Positions 10,957 through 12,486 of a stretch of 12,486 bases of DNA are shown piece by piece. Within the stretch, counting starts at the first letter, position 1. Each line of letters starts with the position of its first letter. Under the pieces are notes generated by a model. That model did no database searches. It had not been told where the DNA came from and was given only the letters and a program-made list of their open reading frames with translations. Location: the NCBI GenBank assembly GCA_001598975.1, contig BBXU01001806.1:1-12486 (forward strand). The letters run 5' to 3'. The stretch comes from Parachlorella kessleri (Eukaryota; Chlorophyta; Trebouxiophyceae; Chlorellales; Chlorellaceae). The position numbers were made by a program, and so were the translations under genes.

Positions 10957-12395
10957 ATCCTCACAGATGTTCTCCAGGTCGCGAACGCAGGCCGATGGCA
11001 GCACATCAAAGAGCGCCACGGTTGTCCTGCCCTGCCCCAACTTTATCGGCACCTGCGGACCCAAGGGAAGGAACCTCCTTGCGGCAACCATGGCACGGCA
11101 CTAGAACGGCACTCCGAAGGCTTCAGCTTCTGGCTGGCAGGGGTGGTCTATACTAGTCCTCAGGTGCTTTAATATTCACATACTTCTGCTAGGACTGAGG
11201 AGGACCTGTGCCAAGTCCATGACTGTGCAGACATTTGCAGACATCGGACCTGTAACTAGGTCACTTAGGCCTGTCAAGCAAGCTTTAGTGAGGAGCTCAC
11301 TAAAGCGACGGATAATAACTAACCCCAACAAGCACGCTTACCTTTTGCAGGAGTGGCTGCAGGTCAGCCGTCTTGAATCCTCCCCCATCAATCTGTTGCC
11401 CCAGCTGCTGAGCCAGCCCCTGGGCCAGGGTCAATCCGCCACCCCCAAGGCGAACGTCCTTCAGGAACAGGTGCCACCCCGCCACATCAATGTACACGTC
11501 ACGCCCTGTACGATGCGCAGGAGAAGGCGCTTATTTGAGTCCACGTAAGTATTCACCGACACAATTCAGTCGGGTAGCCGCACCTCGTAGCAGGGGCACA
11601 CACACTCAGCATCGCGGGGCTCACTCACTCCCCCCCAAGGATTTCTGTTGTCAAACGAGCCATCCAAGCACCCATGGCGCCTTTCACCTGCAACACACTA
11701 CCAGTGCAAGGCATGGGCGCTGTGCTCACCAATCCTGTCCGCCAGCTCATCGTATGGGGTCCTGGCGCCGGAGCCTGCTGAGCTGACAAAGCTCGCCAGG
11801 TCCAGCCACGTCCCCACTGTCTCCTTGCCTAAGCCCTGCAGTAACATGGGGTGAGCTATTGGGAACCCCAAGGTCAACACCTGGTTGCACACCTGGTTGC
11901 AGCAACCAGCGTCCGAAGGAAGGCACCCCTGTCGTTAAGGCCCGGCCTGCTTCCCTAGCCACACCACACACGGCACGGTTGTAGGCCTTCAAAAGGTTGC
12001 GAGTTATCACGCTGGTTCCCACTGACCAAGCTGGTCGCCACCCAGGAGCCCAACCCTCCCTTTCTGACCACATGTTCAAGCCATGTCGAAAATGCCCACA
12101 AGCCCAGCAACACCGACACCTTCCAGCCGAGTCCGTCAGACAGATGTCAAAGAGGTCATCCCACCTGGAGAACCAGTCCCGAGCGAGGGCCTGTCGGCAG
12201 CCTTCTCCACGGCCTCGGTCGTGGTGCAAAAGCTGCATGCAAAACTCAGGACGCATGGATTTCACGATCATACCTTCTACAACGGTCCTAAGGGGGCGAT
12301 GTGCAAACCAGGCCCAGCTCACCAGATGGTAGTCTCGAAGCACTGAAACCACCACCAGCCCCCACCGCCGCCTTGTTGTTCCAGGTATTGAGCAT
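10939..12395 (-). CDS. DUF3181-like cyanobacterial/plastid protein of unknown function
   Basis: Secure exons (minus strand): 11835-11730, 11505-11342, 11052-10939 (TGA stop). The joined product carries TPYDELADRIG, then RDVYIDVAGWHLFLKDVRL, then VPIKLGQGRTTVALFDVLPS and CEDYAKRR at the end. This resembles the small cyanobacterial DUF3181 family (IYIDVAKWHLYL.. followed by a KLGGG-type segment and a LIDLIP-like end), whose biochemical role is not known to me. Upstream exons are tentative: ATG at 12395 to 12323, then 12232-12165; this chain is phase-consistent, gives 174 aa, and has a Pro/Arg-rich N-terminus that could be a transit peptide. In 12232-12165, however, another frame (TTTEAVEKAADRPSLGTGSP) has much better codon usage and would need a different first exon and a different next acceptor. 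So the core is confident, the N-terminus is not, and plastid location is inference. Confidence 0.75.
11877..11909. repeat. 12-bp tandem repeat running into a perfect palindrome
   Basis: ACACCTGGTTGC occurs twice in tandem (11877-11888, 11889-11900), and the second copy forms one arm of CTGGTTGC-A-GCAACCAG (11893-11909). It lies in the intron upstream of the exon starting at 11835 of the DUF3181-like gene. It could form a stable hairpin; no function is assigned. Confidence 0.8.
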
Positions 12396-12486
12396 ACTGA
12401 GAAGTGAATTGCTCGTCAATGTGCGTTAGCACTGGTAAGCGCCTTTAGCGCATGACCTCGCGATGACTCATGCGAGGGGGCGGGGG
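12396..12486. other. Upstream edge of the DUF3181-like gene
   Basis: It should carry the promoter or 5' UTR (minus strand) if the ATG at 12395 is the start. A pyrimidine-rich stretch ending in CAG sits immediately before this ATG in minus-strand sense and could instead be a splice acceptor, in which case the gene begins beyond the window. Confidence 0.35.

Noticed and set aside
11747..12355. 202-codon minus-strand open frame
   Set aside because: It is in a frame different from the supported exon at 11835-11730 and crosses likely introns; it shows no domain.

Overview
This window looks like nuclear DNA of a green alga, most likely a chlorophyte such as a trebouxiophyte, though that rank is inference. 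The evidence is: (i) four genes cut by many GT-AG introns of about 130-480 bases; (ii) moderately GC-rich coding sequence with a GC preference at third codon positions; (iii) N-termini rich in Arg, Ser, Ala and Gln that look like organelle-targeting peptides; (iv) a plant/E. coli-type single-function dihydroorotase; (v) a protein whose only relatives I recognise are cyanobacterial/plastid (DUF3181-like). There is no prokaryotic organisation, and I saw no tRNA, rRNA, transposon or CRISPR.

Layout. 1-3104, minus strand: dihydroorotase (pyrimidine synthesis), seven exons recognised, with the C-terminal end off the left edge. 3105-3420: a 316-bp divergent intergenic region. 3421-6223, plus strand: complete PCNA sliding clamp in ten exons (265 aa), starting with a 9-base coding exon. 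6224-6750: convergent 3' flanks. 6751-9604, minus strand: complete plastid-type PP2C protein phosphatase in nine exons (351 aa). 9605-10938: about 1.3 kb of mostly non-coding DNA with a hairpin, a doubtful small ORF and a 46-bp tandem duplication that runs into the next gene's stop codon. 10939-12395, minus strand: DUF3181-like, probably plastid protein. Its three core exons are secure and its N-terminal exons are uncertain.

Exon joins were set by eye from GT/AG sites, reading phase and continuity with the known families. In the dihydroorotase the spacing of all six metal ligands matches E. coli PyrC to within one residue, and PCNA Lys164 falls exactly at residue 164, so these models are internally well supported. 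The dihydroorotase and PCNA genes share a short divergent promoter region and both serve DNA synthesis, one for pyrimidine supply and one for the replication fork. The PP2C and DUF3181-like genes are both probably plastid-directed but show no other link. I did not find a convincing new multi-gene system. The notable points are gene-structure features, the duplication over a stop codon and the atypical PP2C.
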